This document shows positions 7,140 to 15,276 of a stretch of DNA of 24,865 nucleotides, in pieces. The position numbers and the translations under genes were made by a program. The notes below the pieces were generated by a model that ran no database searches, was not told where the DNA came from, and worked only from the letters and a program-made list of their open reading frames with translations. The stretch comes from Bacillota bacterium (lineage in GTDB: Bacteria > Bacillota > Clostridia > Lachnospirales > Lachnospiraceae). The DNA lies in contig JAEYJO010000073.1 in the NCBI GenBank assembly GCA_023408815.1, positions 1 through 24,865 on the forward strand. The letters are read 5' to 3'. Numbering within the stretch: position 1 is the first letter of the stretch; every line of letters begins with the position of its first letter.

Positions 7140-7156
7140 CGTTTATAAAATGTAAA
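7128..7156 (-). promoter_or_regulatory. Promoter of the binding-protein gene (leftward)
   Basis: On the minus strand TTTACA (7151-7156), a 17-bp spacer and extended -10 TGATATAAT with its core at 7128-7133. The predicted start is near 7121, so the two transcripts would overlap by about 20 nt at their 5' ends. Confidence 0.85.
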
Positions 7157-7197
7157 GTTGCTTCGAGCAAAAATATGTTAATTGAAGGAAAGAAGTT

Positions 7198-8271
7198 ATG
7201 TTAAAAGTTAAAAAAAATATATATGAACGGTTATTCCCTCTGCTGATTCTGGGCTTGCTCCTGTTCACGGTGGGATCGATAATTTTTTCCGTTTCTATTG
7301 GTCAGGCAAATATTCCGCTGGACGAATCATATCGGATTCTCCTTTACAAATTGACCGGTATTGAATTAGGTAAAGTAAGCCAATCAGCTTCTTCATATAT
7401 AACGATTGTATGGCTTTTGCGTTTTCCAAGAGCAATAGCGGCATTTTTAATTGGTATGGGGCTTGCACTTTGCGGAACCATTATGCAGGCATCCGTTCAG
7501 AATCCTCTTGCGGACCCATATATTCTTGGTATTTCCTCAGGCGCTACATTGGGTGCAACATTTGCTATTTTAGTTGGATTTAATTCTATTCCAATACTCA
7601 GTCAAGCCGGAGTTTCCATGGGTGCATTTGCCGGTGCACTATTTGCTTCCCTTCTTGTACTTGCTATTGCTAACATTGGAGGGCGTATCACATCATCCAA
7701 ATTAATACTTTCCGGTATGGTCGTTAATGCCATGTTCTCAGCATTTTCCAGCATAATTGTCTATTTTTCCAACAATTCACAAGGACTTAAAAATGTGACC
7801 TTTTGGATTATGGGCAGTATGGCTTCCGTAAAATGGGGAGATATTCCGCTGCTTTCTATAGTTGTTTCAGCGGCCGCCCTTTTTTTCTTCACTCAGGGCC
7901 GTACGATGAACACTATGTTAATGGGAGACGAGACAGCTACTACTTTAGGCATTAATTTGGGCTTTTATCGCAAATTATATCTTACGATTTCTGCCTTGCT
8001 AACCGGCATCATAGTGGCCCAATGCGGCATGATCGGCTTTGTCGGTCTTATTATTCCTCACATTACGAGGTCACTGGTGGGATCAAATCACAAAAAGCTT
8101 TTACCTCTGGCTGTGTTGACAGGCGGTCTGTTCATGATATGGACTGATTTAATTGCACGTTCCATGATAAGCGGGACTGAAATTCCGGTTGGAATTATAA
8201 CCTCGGCAATAGGCGCACCTGTTTTTATGTATTTGTTATTAAAGAAAAACTATGAATTTGGAGGGAACTAG
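7198..8271 (+). CDS. FecCD-family ABC permease
   Basis: A 357-residue permease of the FecCD/BtuC family with about ten membrane helices. LRFPRAIAAFLIGMGLALCGTIMQ, NPLADPYILGISSGA and the cytoplasmic coupling region MLMGDETATTLG are family hallmarks. IGFVGLIIPHITR near the C-terminus is also diagnostic. It should form a homodimer that moves a metal chelate from the binding protein at 5938-7017 into the cell. AAGGAAAG precedes the ATG. The ATPase gene starts two bases after its stop, so the two are coupled. Confidence 0.95.
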   Translation: MLKVKKNIYERLFPLLILGLLLFTVGSIIFSVSIGQANIPLDESYRILLYKLTGIELGKVSQSASSYITIVWLLRFPRAIAAFLIGMGLALCGTIMQASVQNPLADPYILGISSGATLGATFAILVGFNSIPILSQAGVSMGAFAGALFASLLVLAIANIGGRITSSKLILSGMVVNAMFSAFSSIIVYFSNNSQGLKNVTFWIMGSMASVKWGDIPLLSIVVSAAALFFFTQGRTMNTMLMGDETATTLGINLGFYRKLYLTISALLTGIIVAQCGMIGFVGLIIPHITRSLVGSNHKKLLPLAVLTGGLFMIWTDLIARSMISGTEIPVGIITSAIGAPVFMYLLLKKNYEFGGN

Positions 8272-8273
8272 CC

Positions 8274-9035
8274 TTGAATTTATATGTGTCGGATATTGGA
8301 GTTAACCTTTCAGGAACGGATATTATTGAAAATATTGAATTAAAAGTGATGGATGGCCAATTTGTAGGAATTATCGGCCCTAACGGATGCGGAAAAAGCA
8401 CGCTGTTGAAAACGATATATAAAGTAATAAAGCCGAAATGCGGTACGATTCTTTTGGATGAAATGGATTTGCTCGCCGCCAACCCTAAAATAATCGCCCA
8501 GAAATCTGCTGTAGTAGGACAATTCAATGAAATCAGCTTTGACTTTACTGTCTGGGACATGGTCGCGATGGGGCGCTCCCCTCATAAAAAGCTGCTTGAA
8601 ACAGATAACGATATAGATGCCGGAATTATCAGAGCGGCTCTGGAAAAAGTGAATCTGGAAAAATATTCGGATAGAAGCTATCTGTCTCTATCGGGCGGCG
8701 AAAAACAACGTGTTGTTTTGGCAAGAGCCATTGCACAGCAACCTCAGCTTCTCATATTGGATGAGCCTACGAATCATTTGGATGTAAAGTATCAGATTCA
8801 AGTATTATCCACTGTAAAAAGTCTTTCCATAAGTACGCTGGCCGCATTGCATGACTTGGAATTGGCGGCCAGATATTGTGATTACCTGTATGCTATGAAA
8901 GCGGGCCATGTTGTTGCACATGGTAAGCCGGAGACCATATTGGTAAAGGATACTATACAAGATATTTACGATGTAAAATGTGAAATATATAGAAATCCAG
9001 TCAACGGATGCCTTGCAGTCACATATTTATCTTAG
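8274..9035 (+). CDS. FecE-type ABC ATPase for metal-chelate import
   Basis: A 253-residue ATPase of the FecE/FepC/BtuD family. It has Walker A GPNGCGKST (35-43), Q83 in the Q-loop, signature LSGGEKQR (139-146), Walker B LLILDEPTNHLD (159-170) and switch H193 in ALHDLELAARYCD, the last typical of siderophore/B12 ATPases. The start codon is TTG: GGAGGG lies eight bases upstream and no ATG or GTG occurs nearby in frame. It is two bases behind the permease gene. No terminator was seen after it, so some read-through into the MFS gene is possible, although that gene has its own promoter. Confidence 0.95.
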   Translation: MNLYVSDIGVNLSGTDIIENIELKVMDGQFVGIIGPNGCGKSTLLKTIYKVIKPKCGTILLDEMDLLAANPKIIAQKSAVVGQFNEISFDFTVWDMVAMGRSPHKKLLETDNDIDAGIIRAALEKVNLEKYSDRSYLSLSGGEKQRVVLARAIAQQPQLLILDEPTNHLDVKYQIQVLSTVKSLSISTLAALHDLELAARYCDYLYAMKAGHVVAHGKPETILVKDTIQDIYDVKCEIYRNPVNGCLAVTYLS

Positions 9036-9086
9036 TAAATTGCCGATATTCACTATCACCGCTTTCATCACATAAAGCAAAAATCA

Positions 9087-9139
9087 TTGACATATTGTAA
9101 GCTATCTGCTATCTTAAAAAACAACGGAGGGTACGTACC
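9087..9139 (+). promoter_or_regulatory. Promoter and palindrome ahead of the MFS gene
   Basis: TTGACA (9087-9092), a 17-bp spacer and TATCTT (9110-9115). The perfect 10-bp palindrome GGTACGTACC (9130-9139) lies just inside the predicted transcript, as an operator would. The leader is about 115 nt and also contains CAACA/TGTTG arms at 9159-9173. Confidence 0.65.
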
Positions 9140-9238
9140 GTGTACTGGATAAGTTGTCAACATATATTGTTGGCCGCTTGTCCTTTTTTTATGAACAAAA
9201 ACAAATACCACTTTAAAAAATCACGAGGAGAATTTCAT

Positions 9239-10456
9239 ATGAAAACAGTACTACTGATGCCACAACGGTATCTGGGCCCAAAGAGTCTCATTTTATTCAT
9301 TTCATTAATGGCTATGTTCATACCGCTGTCAATTGATTTATATTTACCAGCTATGCCTACCATGACAGATTATTTTCATACTACCTCTGCAATGGTAAAC
9401 TTAACTTTAGTTGCTTTTTATTTATTTTTTGCAGTAGGTATCATTTTATTTGGGCCGCTAAGCGATACGTATGGCCGGAAACCAATGCTCTCTTTGTGCC
9501 TGATCTTATATATCGGAGGAAGTATCGCTTGCGCTTTATCAGCATCAATACAACAATTAATTATCTTCCGGATATTTCAGTCTTTAGGTGCAGGAGGTGT
9601 TATGGCAATTTCAACGGCTCTGGTCAAAGACTGTTTTTCAGGAAAGTTGAAAAGCAAAGTACTTGCGGCAGTTCAAGCAATGGGAGTACTTGCCCCTATG
9701 ATAGCTCCTATTGCCGGCGCCGCGATTTTACGTGTGGCAAACTGGCGGGAAACTTTTTGGATACTTGCTTTGATCGGACTGCTTACATTAATCATAACAC
9801 TCTTCTTCCAGGAAACCTTACCTAAGTCAGAGCGTTACACCGGAAGCCTTGGCGGCTCACTGGTACGGTTGCTTGTTGTCGGGAAAAATGCCGGATTCAG
9901 CGCTTTTCTTTTTGTCGCGGCAATGCTGGCAGCACCGTATATGGCTTATGTAACGCTCTCCTCATATATTTATCAAACGTTCTTTTCTCTGAACGCACAG
10001 ACCTATAGCTACTTTTTTGCTATTAACTCAGCGCTGGCTATTTTAGGTCCGGTTATTTATATTCGTACAATTGGGAAATTATCTGCACAAACTTTTACGT
10101 GGTGTTGCTTTGGTGTGGCATTTTTAAGCGGAATGGGCGTATTATTCCTCGGGAATCTTTCTCCGTTTCTATTTCTCTTTGCTTATCTCCCTTTCACTTT
10201 GGTGGAGAGTGCCATCCGTCCTTTCAGTACCAATATTTTATTAGATCAGCAAAGCGAAGATATCGGCTCCGCGTCTTCACTAATTAATGCTGTTCACACA
10301 ATTTTAGGCAGTGCCGGTATGGCATTAGGCTCTTTATCCTGGAGCAACATGATTCATGGTCTGGGGATTATCATGGTCCTGTCTACTTTACTTGCCATCG
10401 CCGTGTGGTTCATTTTTCTGCACAGCAAGGCTGCTTTAAAGGGAGTAAAAGATTAA
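9239..10456 (+). CDS. Bcr/CflA-family MFS transporter
   Basis: A 405-residue major facilitator with about twelve membrane helices. FIPLSIDLYLPAMPTM near the start is the hallmark of the Bcr/CflA drug-resistance group, and motif A is GPLSDTYGRKP (72-82). FRIFQSLGAGG and VLAPMIAPIAGAAIL also fit. The family exports small molecules by proton antiport. Between a metal-chelate importer and an exporter-fold ABC pair it may move a metallophore, comparable in position to YbtX among the yersiniabactin transport genes, but that is inference. GAGGAG precedes the ATG at 9239. It converges with the ABC gene ending at 10496; no clear terminator separates them. Confidence 0.9.
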   Translation: MKTVLLMPQRYLGPKSLILFISLMAMFIPLSIDLYLPAMPTMTDYFHTTSAMVNLTLVAFYLFFAVGIILFGPLSDTYGRKPMLSLCLILYIGGSIACALSASIQQLIIFRIFQSLGAGGVMAISTALVKDCFSGKLKSKVLAAVQAMGVLAPMIAPIAGAAILRVANWRETFWILALIGLLTLIITLFFQETLPKSERYTGSLGGSLVRLLVVGKNAGFSAFLFVAAMLAAPYMAYVTLSSYIYQTFFSLNAQTYSYFFAINSALAILGPVIYIRTIGKLSAQTFTWCCFGVAFLSGMGVLFLGNLSPFLFLFAYLPFTLVESAIRPFSTNILLDQQSEDIGSASSLINAVHTILGSAGMALGSLSWSNMIHGLGIIMVLSTLLAIAVWFIFLHSKAALKGVKD

Positions 10457-10495
10457 ATCTTGTAATTTAATATCCGAAACATTATGGCATTTGTT

Positions 10496-12256
10496 TTATG
10501 CCTCAACACTGATTTTCCAGTTTCCTGCCTGATTCTGTTCCTTCCAAAGACGGGCATACAGGCCGTTACGTTCCACCAATTGCTGATGATTTCCCACCTC
10601 TTTGACTGTACCTTCTTCCAGAACAATGATCTGATCCGCATTGCAGACGGACTGCAGTCTATGCGCGATAACGATGACCGTTTTCTCTGCGACTAATGCG
10701 CTGATGGCTTGCTGAATCAGCACTTCGTTCTCCGGGTCGAGGGAAGCGGTGGCCTCGTCCAGCAGGACGATGGGCGCGTTTTTCAGCAGCGCCCGCGCTA
10801 TGGATATACGCTGTTTCTCTCCTCCGGAAAGAGTGGACCCGCCCTCTCCCACAATAGTGGCATATCCGTCCGGCAGATTGGTGATAAATTCATGGCAGGC
10901 AGCTGTTTTAGCCGCTTCCACTATTTCCTCCGTCGTTGCATCCTGCTTACCCATACGAATATTGGCTTCAATCGTATCATGGAACAGATAAACATCCTGA
11001 AATACCATACTGATATGTGAAAGTAGTTCGTCAGAGTTTATCTGTTTCAGCGGAATCCCTCCCAGCGTAATCTCGCCGCTTTGCGCATCCCAGAAGCGTG
11101 CCGCCAGTCTGGTAATTGTGGATTTCCCGGAGCCGGAAGGTCCTACCAGTGCCGTTATACTCTTTTCCGGAAAACACAGGGAAATATTATGCAATACACA
11201 CTTATCACCATAGGAGAAGGATACATTATTAAATGCAAGTTCCATTCCCTGCACAGCAACACTCTTTAAGGGCTCCTGCAAAGGCTGTTCATTTTTCAGT
11301 TCATTGATGCGTCCGGCAGAGCGGTTGGTGCGCGCAAAATCTGCAATAAATCCAAATAAAATCATGACCGGCTCATATATGTTCAAGGACAGCAGAAGAA
11401 ACACAATGAAATAAAACGGCGGCAGTTCTCCTCTCGTCAAAAGCAGCACACCTGCCAGCATTATCACACCGATGCCGCAGTTGAGTACAAAGCGCCCTAT
11501 CATGCCGACAGGAGCAGCTGCCAGTTCCATACCTACTGAATGCCTGTGCTGTCTTGTGAAAGAGCTTTTTAATGTTTCAAACTGTTCCCCCGCCATGTTA
11601 TAGGCTTTCAGCGTCTGGATTCCTCCCACGTATTCCAGGATTCCCGATGCCGCGGACTGTTGTGCCTCTAGCAGAGAACTGCTGATCTGCCCCATCTTCC
11701 GGTAGCTGATAAATGCAAAAGGAAGTGAAAGCGGAATTACCAGGATCACAGCCAGCATCATTCGCCAGTCAAATGCAGACAAGATGATGACTGACAAGGT
11801 CAACCGTATGAGAATGACGGAAATTTGCGGAATCAGACCGGATGCCAGATTCTCCACCTCCGTATAGTCTCGCAGCAGAACTGTCGAGAGATCGCCTGCG
11901 TCCCGCCGTCCGAAGAAGCCCATAGATAGCCGCCTCAAATGTTCACCCATGGAAATCCGGGCATTTTTCGTCGTTCCTGCGAATCCGACACAAATGTCAA
12001 TATAGGTTTTACGGCGAATGAAGAAATAGACCACGAGCTGTGCCAGCAGAATGCCGCAGAGTATCCATATCCGGTTTAACGGCAGAGGCGAGTCCGGCTG
12101 TGACAGGGGTATCAGCAGCAGATAAATAGCGATGACCATTACCGCATAGGGGATTGTCACTACAAAGCTTTCAAGAAAATTCCAAAGAGTAAGACGAATA
12201 TACTTCTTTGTTTCACCGAAAGTAATTGTTTGAAACCACGTTTTGAATTTATTCAT
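10496..12256 (-). CDS. Exporter-fold ABC transporter subunit B (TMD-NBD)
   Basis: A 586-residue half-transporter: six membrane helices in about residues 20-310, then an ATPase domain with Walker A GPSGSGKST (372-380), Q420, signature LSGGEKQR (476-483), Walker B IVLLDEATASLDPE (496-509) and H532. It forms a heterodimer with the product of the upstream gene, which it overlaps by four bases (ATGA). It is the last gene of the unit. The fold is that of type IV exporters, but heterodimers of this kind next to siderophore genes can import (IrtAB, YbtPQ); which applies here is undecided. Its D-loop is canonical, unlike its partner. Confidence 0.92.
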   Translation of the reverse strand: MNKFKTWFQTITFGETKKYIRLTLWNFLESFVVTIPYAVMVIAIYLLLIPLSQPDSPLPLNRIWILCGILLAQLVVYFFIRRKTYIDICVGFAGTTKNARISMGEHLRRLSMGFFGRRDAGDLSTVLLRDYTEVENLASGLIPQISVILIRLTLSVIILSAFDWRMMLAVILVIPLSLPFAFISYRKMGQISSSLLEAQQSAASGILEYVGGIQTLKAYNMAGEQFETLKSSFTRQHRHSVGMELAAAPVGMIGRFVLNCGIGVIMLAGVLLLTRGELPPFYFIVFLLLSLNIYEPVMILFGFIADFARTNRSAGRINELKNEQPLQEPLKSVAVQGMELAFNNVSFSYGDKCVLHNISLCFPEKSITALVGPSGSGKSTITRLAARFWDAQSGEITLGGIPLKQINSDELLSHISMVFQDVYLFHDTIEANIRMGKQDATTEEIVEAAKTAACHEFITNLPDGYATIVGEGGSTLSGGEKQRISIARALLKNAPIVLLDEATASLDPENEVLIQQAISALVAEKTVIVIAHRLQSVCNADQIIVLEEGTVKEVGNHQQLVERNGLYARLWKEQNQAGNWKISVEA

Positions 12257-14064
12257 GCCTGTGACGCTCCTTTCCGTATTGTCCAGCGGTCACGCCGCTC
12301 ATTTGCCGCGATCATATCTCTGTATTGAGGACAATCCTGCAACAGTCCTAAGTGTGTATCCGCCCCCAATAGTTCTCCTTTTTCCAGAACAAGAATACGG
12401 CCTGCATTTTCTACAGTTCTCAGCCTGTGCGCAATGATCAGCACTGTTTTATTTTGTGCGAGACGGGCGAAAGCCTGCTGGATTTTCACTTCATTTTCCG
12501 CATCGGCATAAGCAGTTGCCTCATCCAGGATGACAATGGGAGTATCTTTGAGAAACACCCTTGCAATGGCAAGTCTCTGCTTTTCTCCTCCCGAGAGATA
12601 GGAGTCTTCTTCACCGATTATAGTTGCATAACCATTCGGAAGTGCCATAATGACCTCATGAATTCCTGCATTTTTTGCGGCCTGTTCCACTTCTTCTGCA
12701 GAGGCTTCGCGGTTTCCCATACGAATGTTGTTTTCCACGGTATCATGGAACAGGAAAGAATCTTGAAACACGTAAGATACCAAACCCATTAGTTTTTGCA
12801 TCGGAATCCGGCGGATATCCACGCCTCCTATTTGGATCTCTCCCTTCTGCGGCTCATAAAACCTCAGCAAAAGCTGTGCCAGCGTGGATTTCCCTCCCCC
12901 GGAAGGACCGACAATACCGGTAACGGTTCCCTGCGGCAGATGAAAGGAAAGGTTTTTTACCGCCTGAATATTATCTTCCCCGTAAGAAAAAGATACATCA
13001 TCAAAGACAATATCATAGGATTTCGGACTTTCATTTCCTGATTCGTCGATCTCGGGCTGTTTTATTATCCTGTCGATACGGGCTACCCCTTCCGTAATGC
13101 GCCCGCTGTGTACCACCATCTGCATCATATTTTCCAACGGTTCCTTCAGCCCTCCTCCCACAAGGAAAAATAAAAGTATCACCGGCAGAAAATCCATATA
13201 ACCGGACGAAAAAGGAATGATAAGCAGTATGGCAGGCAAAAGAAACAGCATTTGCGCTCCGAAAAAGGCATAATACGCTCCCATGCTTCCCGCAAAGTGA
13301 TGTGCGGTCTTTTCCACTGTAACCACATAGGAGGAAACATCATTTCCATAGCGCTGAAAGGCTCCGAGTGTCCGGTTGAATATTTTTATTACGGGCATGC
13401 CATGTATGTACTCTACGATCGTTCCTTCCATTTTTTCCTTGGCATTGTGCATATCCACCTGTGTCTGTGCACCTTTAGGGTTTTTCAGCCCGCCGGAAAG
13501 CAGCAGTATGGAAATAAAAATGGGAACCAGTGTCACCAGGGCCAGCCGCCAGTCCATGGCAAACAGATAGATGAGAGTGAATACAGGAGTTGCCACTGCT
13601 GCCGCAATATCGGCAATATGATGTGCAATAAAGACCTCGATCTGTTCTACATCATCCGATATCACTTTCTTAAGAGCGCCCTGCGTAGTACCGGTAAAAT
13701 AGCCGGAAGGAATACGGGCCAGTTTCTCCATGAGCTTTAGGCGCAGCTCATAGATAATGTCGTAGGCAGCGCCATGTGCCAAAGCGGAAGAGCTGAACGC
13801 ACAGACACCGTACACAATCGCGGCGGCAAATGTGAAGCCGATCAGCGTGTAGACTTTATGAATATCAATCGACGCCGGATCGGCGTAATGCGGCAACAGC
13901 TCCTTAATGACTCCGTAAATCGTAAAAAAAGGGACCAGCCGTGCGCCTGAGGAAAAGACGGACAAAAGGCAGGCTGCAATCAGCTTTCTCTTTTTGGATC
14001 CTGCAATTTCCATCAGGCGGGAAATACCAGTCTTTTCCTTGGGCATTTTATTTTTCTTGTTCAT
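12253..14064 (-). CDS. Exporter-fold ABC transporter subunit A (TMD-NBD)
   Basis: A 603-residue half-transporter with the membrane domain in about residues 25-310, then Walker A GPSGGGKST (386-394), Q434, signature LSGGEKQR (490-497), Walker B IVILDEATAYADAENE (510-525) and H546. The D-loop reads ADAENE rather than the usual SALD-type sequence. This departs from typical multidrug exporters; I recall similar forms in siderophore-linked ABC pairs but could not check. AAAGGAG precedes the ATG. The upstream region carries copy 2 of the shared operator (14091-14108). The TetR gene lies just upstream on the same strand but has its own terminator. Confidence 0.92.
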   Translation of the reverse strand: MNKKNKMPKEKTGISRLMEIAGSKKRKLIAACLLSVFSSGARLVPFFTIYGVIKELLPHYADPASIDIHKVYTLIGFTFAAAIVYGVCAFSSSALAHGAAYDIIYELRLKLMEKLARIPSGYFTGTTQGALKKVISDDVEQIEVFIAHHIADIAAAVATPVFTLIYLFAMDWRLALVTLVPIFISILLLSGGLKNPKGAQTQVDMHNAKEKMEGTIVEYIHGMPVIKIFNRTLGAFQRYGNDVSSYVVTVEKTAHHFAGSMGAYYAFFGAQMLFLLPAILLIIPFSSGYMDFLPVILLFFLVGGGLKEPLENMMQMVVHSGRITEGVARIDRIIKQPEIDESGNESPKSYDIVFDDVSFSYGEDNIQAVKNLSFHLPQGTVTGIVGPSGGGKSTLAQLLLRFYEPQKGEIQIGGVDIRRIPMQKLMGLVSYVFQDSFLFHDTVENNIRMGNREASAEEVEQAAKNAGIHEVIMALPNGYATIIGEEDSYLSGGEKQRLAIARVFLKDTPIVILDEATAYADAENEVKIQQAFARLAQNKTVLIIAHRLRTVENAGRILVLEKGELLGADTHLGLLQDCPQYRDMIAANERRDRWTIRKGASQA

Positions 14065-14090
14065 GTGTAACTCCTTTCAAATATTATTTC

Positions 14091-14108
14091 AGTTAGTATT
14101 CACTAACC
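14091..14108 (-). promoter_or_regulatory. Shared operator GGTTAGT-N5-CTAACT, copy 2
   Basis: On the minus strand the 13 fixed bases match copy 1 (7103-7120) exactly, while the five central bases all differ, as expected of a conserved binding site rather than a recent duplication. It lies 27 bp before the start codon of the first ABC gene and covers a weak candidate -10 box (AATACT with TTGTTT 16 bp upstream). Confidence 0.7.
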
Positions 14109-14116
14109 TTGGTCCA

Positions 14117-14140
14117 AAACAAAAGTGTGCTTCGCACACT
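14117..14140 (-). terminator. Probable terminator of the TetR gene
   Basis: The minus strand AGTGTGC/GCACACT stem (7 bp, 3-nt loop) is followed by TTTGTTTT. It lies 45 bp after the TetR stop and separates that gene from the ABC pair. Confidence 0.65.
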
Positions 14141-14184
14141 CTCGCAACCACATATCTCAGCAGCATAGCTTTTGTTCAGCGCTC

Positions 14185-14778
14185 CTACGCTTCTTTTTCA
14201 AAAATACAAGAAAATAAAAGCTCATAAATCTGATGAAAAGTTCTGTCAAGCGCATCTTCATACAAATCATCCTGATGAAATAGCGCCAGTGCCATGATTT
14301 TAATAAGGTTAGCGACCATTTTGAAGTCTATATCCCGGCGCATCCCTTCCATATGGGCAAAAAGACTGCTCATTACATGCGAATCTGCGTCCGGGTCTAA
14401 CCCATACTCCGGAGGTAATACCGCTTTCAGCCTTGCCTCATCTTCCGCGGTAAGATACTTGTAAATACTGTCCTCGCTGAATATGATTTTCTTTAGGAAC
14501 ATCTTGGCTTCCGGTATGGTCATTTTTTCCCGGTCACCTAATGTATCCATAAAAAACTGTTTCGCTCTATCTCTTTGGTACTTAATAATCTCATACACAA
14601 ACACTTCCTTGGACGGGAAAAAATTATAAAAAGTACTTTTCCCCAACCCCACCGCCTTCATAATCTTTTCTACCGAAGCGTGAGTCATTCCCTGTTCCTT
14701 GATGAGCGTAAAACCTGCATCCAATATTCTGACCCTGATTTCCTCACGTTCCTGCAAGTCAAATATCTTAGGTGACAT
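14185..14778 (-). CDS. TetR/AcrR-family transcriptional regulator
   Basis: A 197-residue one-domain regulator. The N-terminal helix-turn-helix spans about residues 9-58 and contains VEKIMKAVGLGKSTFYNFFPSKEVFVYEII, the TetR_N signature. The C-terminal ligand domain is not recognisable by subclass. AGGAG lies nine bases before the ATG. Its strong promoter carries a 22-bp palindrome at the start site (14817-14838), suggesting autorepression. That palindrome does not resemble the operator in front of the ABC pair, so this TetR may not be the regulator that binds there; alternatively it may control the pair by read-through past the modest terminator at 14117-14140. Confidence 0.9.
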   Translation of the reverse strand: MSPKIFDLQEREEIRVRILDAGFTLIKEQGMTHASVEKIMKAVGLGKSTFYNFFPSKEVFVYEIIKYQRDRAKQFFMDTLGDREKMTIPEAKMFLKKIIFSEDSIYKYLTAEDEARLKAVLPPEYGLDPDADSHVMSSLFAHMEGMRRDIDFKMVANLIKIMALALFHQDDLYEDALDRTFHQIYELLFSCIFEKEA

Positions 14779-14816
14779 CCTCTATTCTCCTATCTCTAAA
14801 CACGTTTCAAAAAAGC

Positions 14817-14838
14817 GACCATTTTTTAAATAATGGTC
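14817..14838 (-). promoter_or_regulatory. TetR autoregulatory operator (probable)
   Basis: GACCATT and AATGGTC arms around an 8-bp AT-rich centre, with further pairing inside it. It covers about +1 to +22 of the TetR transcript. Confidence 0.75.
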
Positions 14839-14844
14839 ACATTA

Positions 14845-14873
14845 AATATATTGTATTATTCTATACTTGTCAA
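14845..14873 (-). promoter_or_regulatory. Sigma-A promoter of the TetR gene
   Basis: The minus strand shows TTGACA (14868-14873), a 17-bp spacer and TATATT (14845-14850), directly upstream of the operator. Confidence 0.85.
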
Positions 14874-14921
14874 GAATGATTTGGAACTTTTTATGAAAGA
14901 ATAAAAGTAATTTCCTATTAC

Positions 14922-15162
14922 GATTAGGGTGTCAAAAGGTCCTCTTTAAAAAAATCGGGTCAATATGCCCAAAACAAAAAGAACGAATGCGCCTATGAAA
15001 ATATTTAGAAGTTCTTTCTCTGGACATTTGTTTTCTGGTATGTTTGGCGGGGATGGACTGAGAATTAGAACTTCTTATATATTGGAATCCGGCGCAGGAG
15101 TCTTTTTGTTTTGGACATATTGTCCAGAGACGTTCGCAAAAAGGACCTTTTGACACCCTAAT
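14922..15162. mobile_element. Foldback MITE-like element with 9-bp target duplication
   Basis: The ends are inverted copies: ATTAGGGTGTCAAAAGGTCC reads in from the left (14923-14942) and, as its complement, from the right (15143-15162). After a divergent stretch the arms match again in CAATATG[C/T]CCAAAACAAAAAGA, then in TGCGCC and AGAAGTTCT, so most of the element folds on itself. The flanks are direct repeats TCCTATTAC at 14913-14921 and 15162-15170; the last T of the element is shared. No transposase fits inside: the open frames on both strands come from the palindrome. A target duplication of 8-9 bp would suit mobilisation by an IS256/Mutator-like transposase, which is inference. Together with the terminator and the TetR control sites it fills the 498-bp gap 14779-15276. 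Confidence 0.85.
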
Positions 15163-15172
15163 CCTATTACAT

Positions 15173-15202
15173 AAAAAAGCCCTCTGAATTTCTTCAAAGG
15201 GC
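15173..15202 (-). terminator. Terminator of the P-type ATPase gene
   Basis: On the minus strand a GCCCTTTGAA/TTCAGAGGGC stem (one mismatch, 4-nt loop) is followed by TTTTTT. It starts about 75 bp after the stop codon. T residues also follow on the plus side, so it may work both ways. Confidence 0.85.
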
Positions 15203-15276
15203 CATCATTTTTTCAGATTGTCCGCAACCGTTATTCCGGCTGACCGAATAAGACTTTTATTCATTATAAGGCCGGT

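Noticed and set aside
9140..9238. N-terminal extension of the MFS protein from the GTG at 9140
   Set aside because: The ribosome-binding site GAGGAG directly supports the ATG at 9239, and the extension covers the operator-like leader.
14932..15156. Overlapping open frames of 62-74 codons on both strands
   Set aside because: They lie entirely within the foldback element, and the two proteins mirror each other because the DNA is palindromic. No ribosome-binding site or family resemblance was seen.
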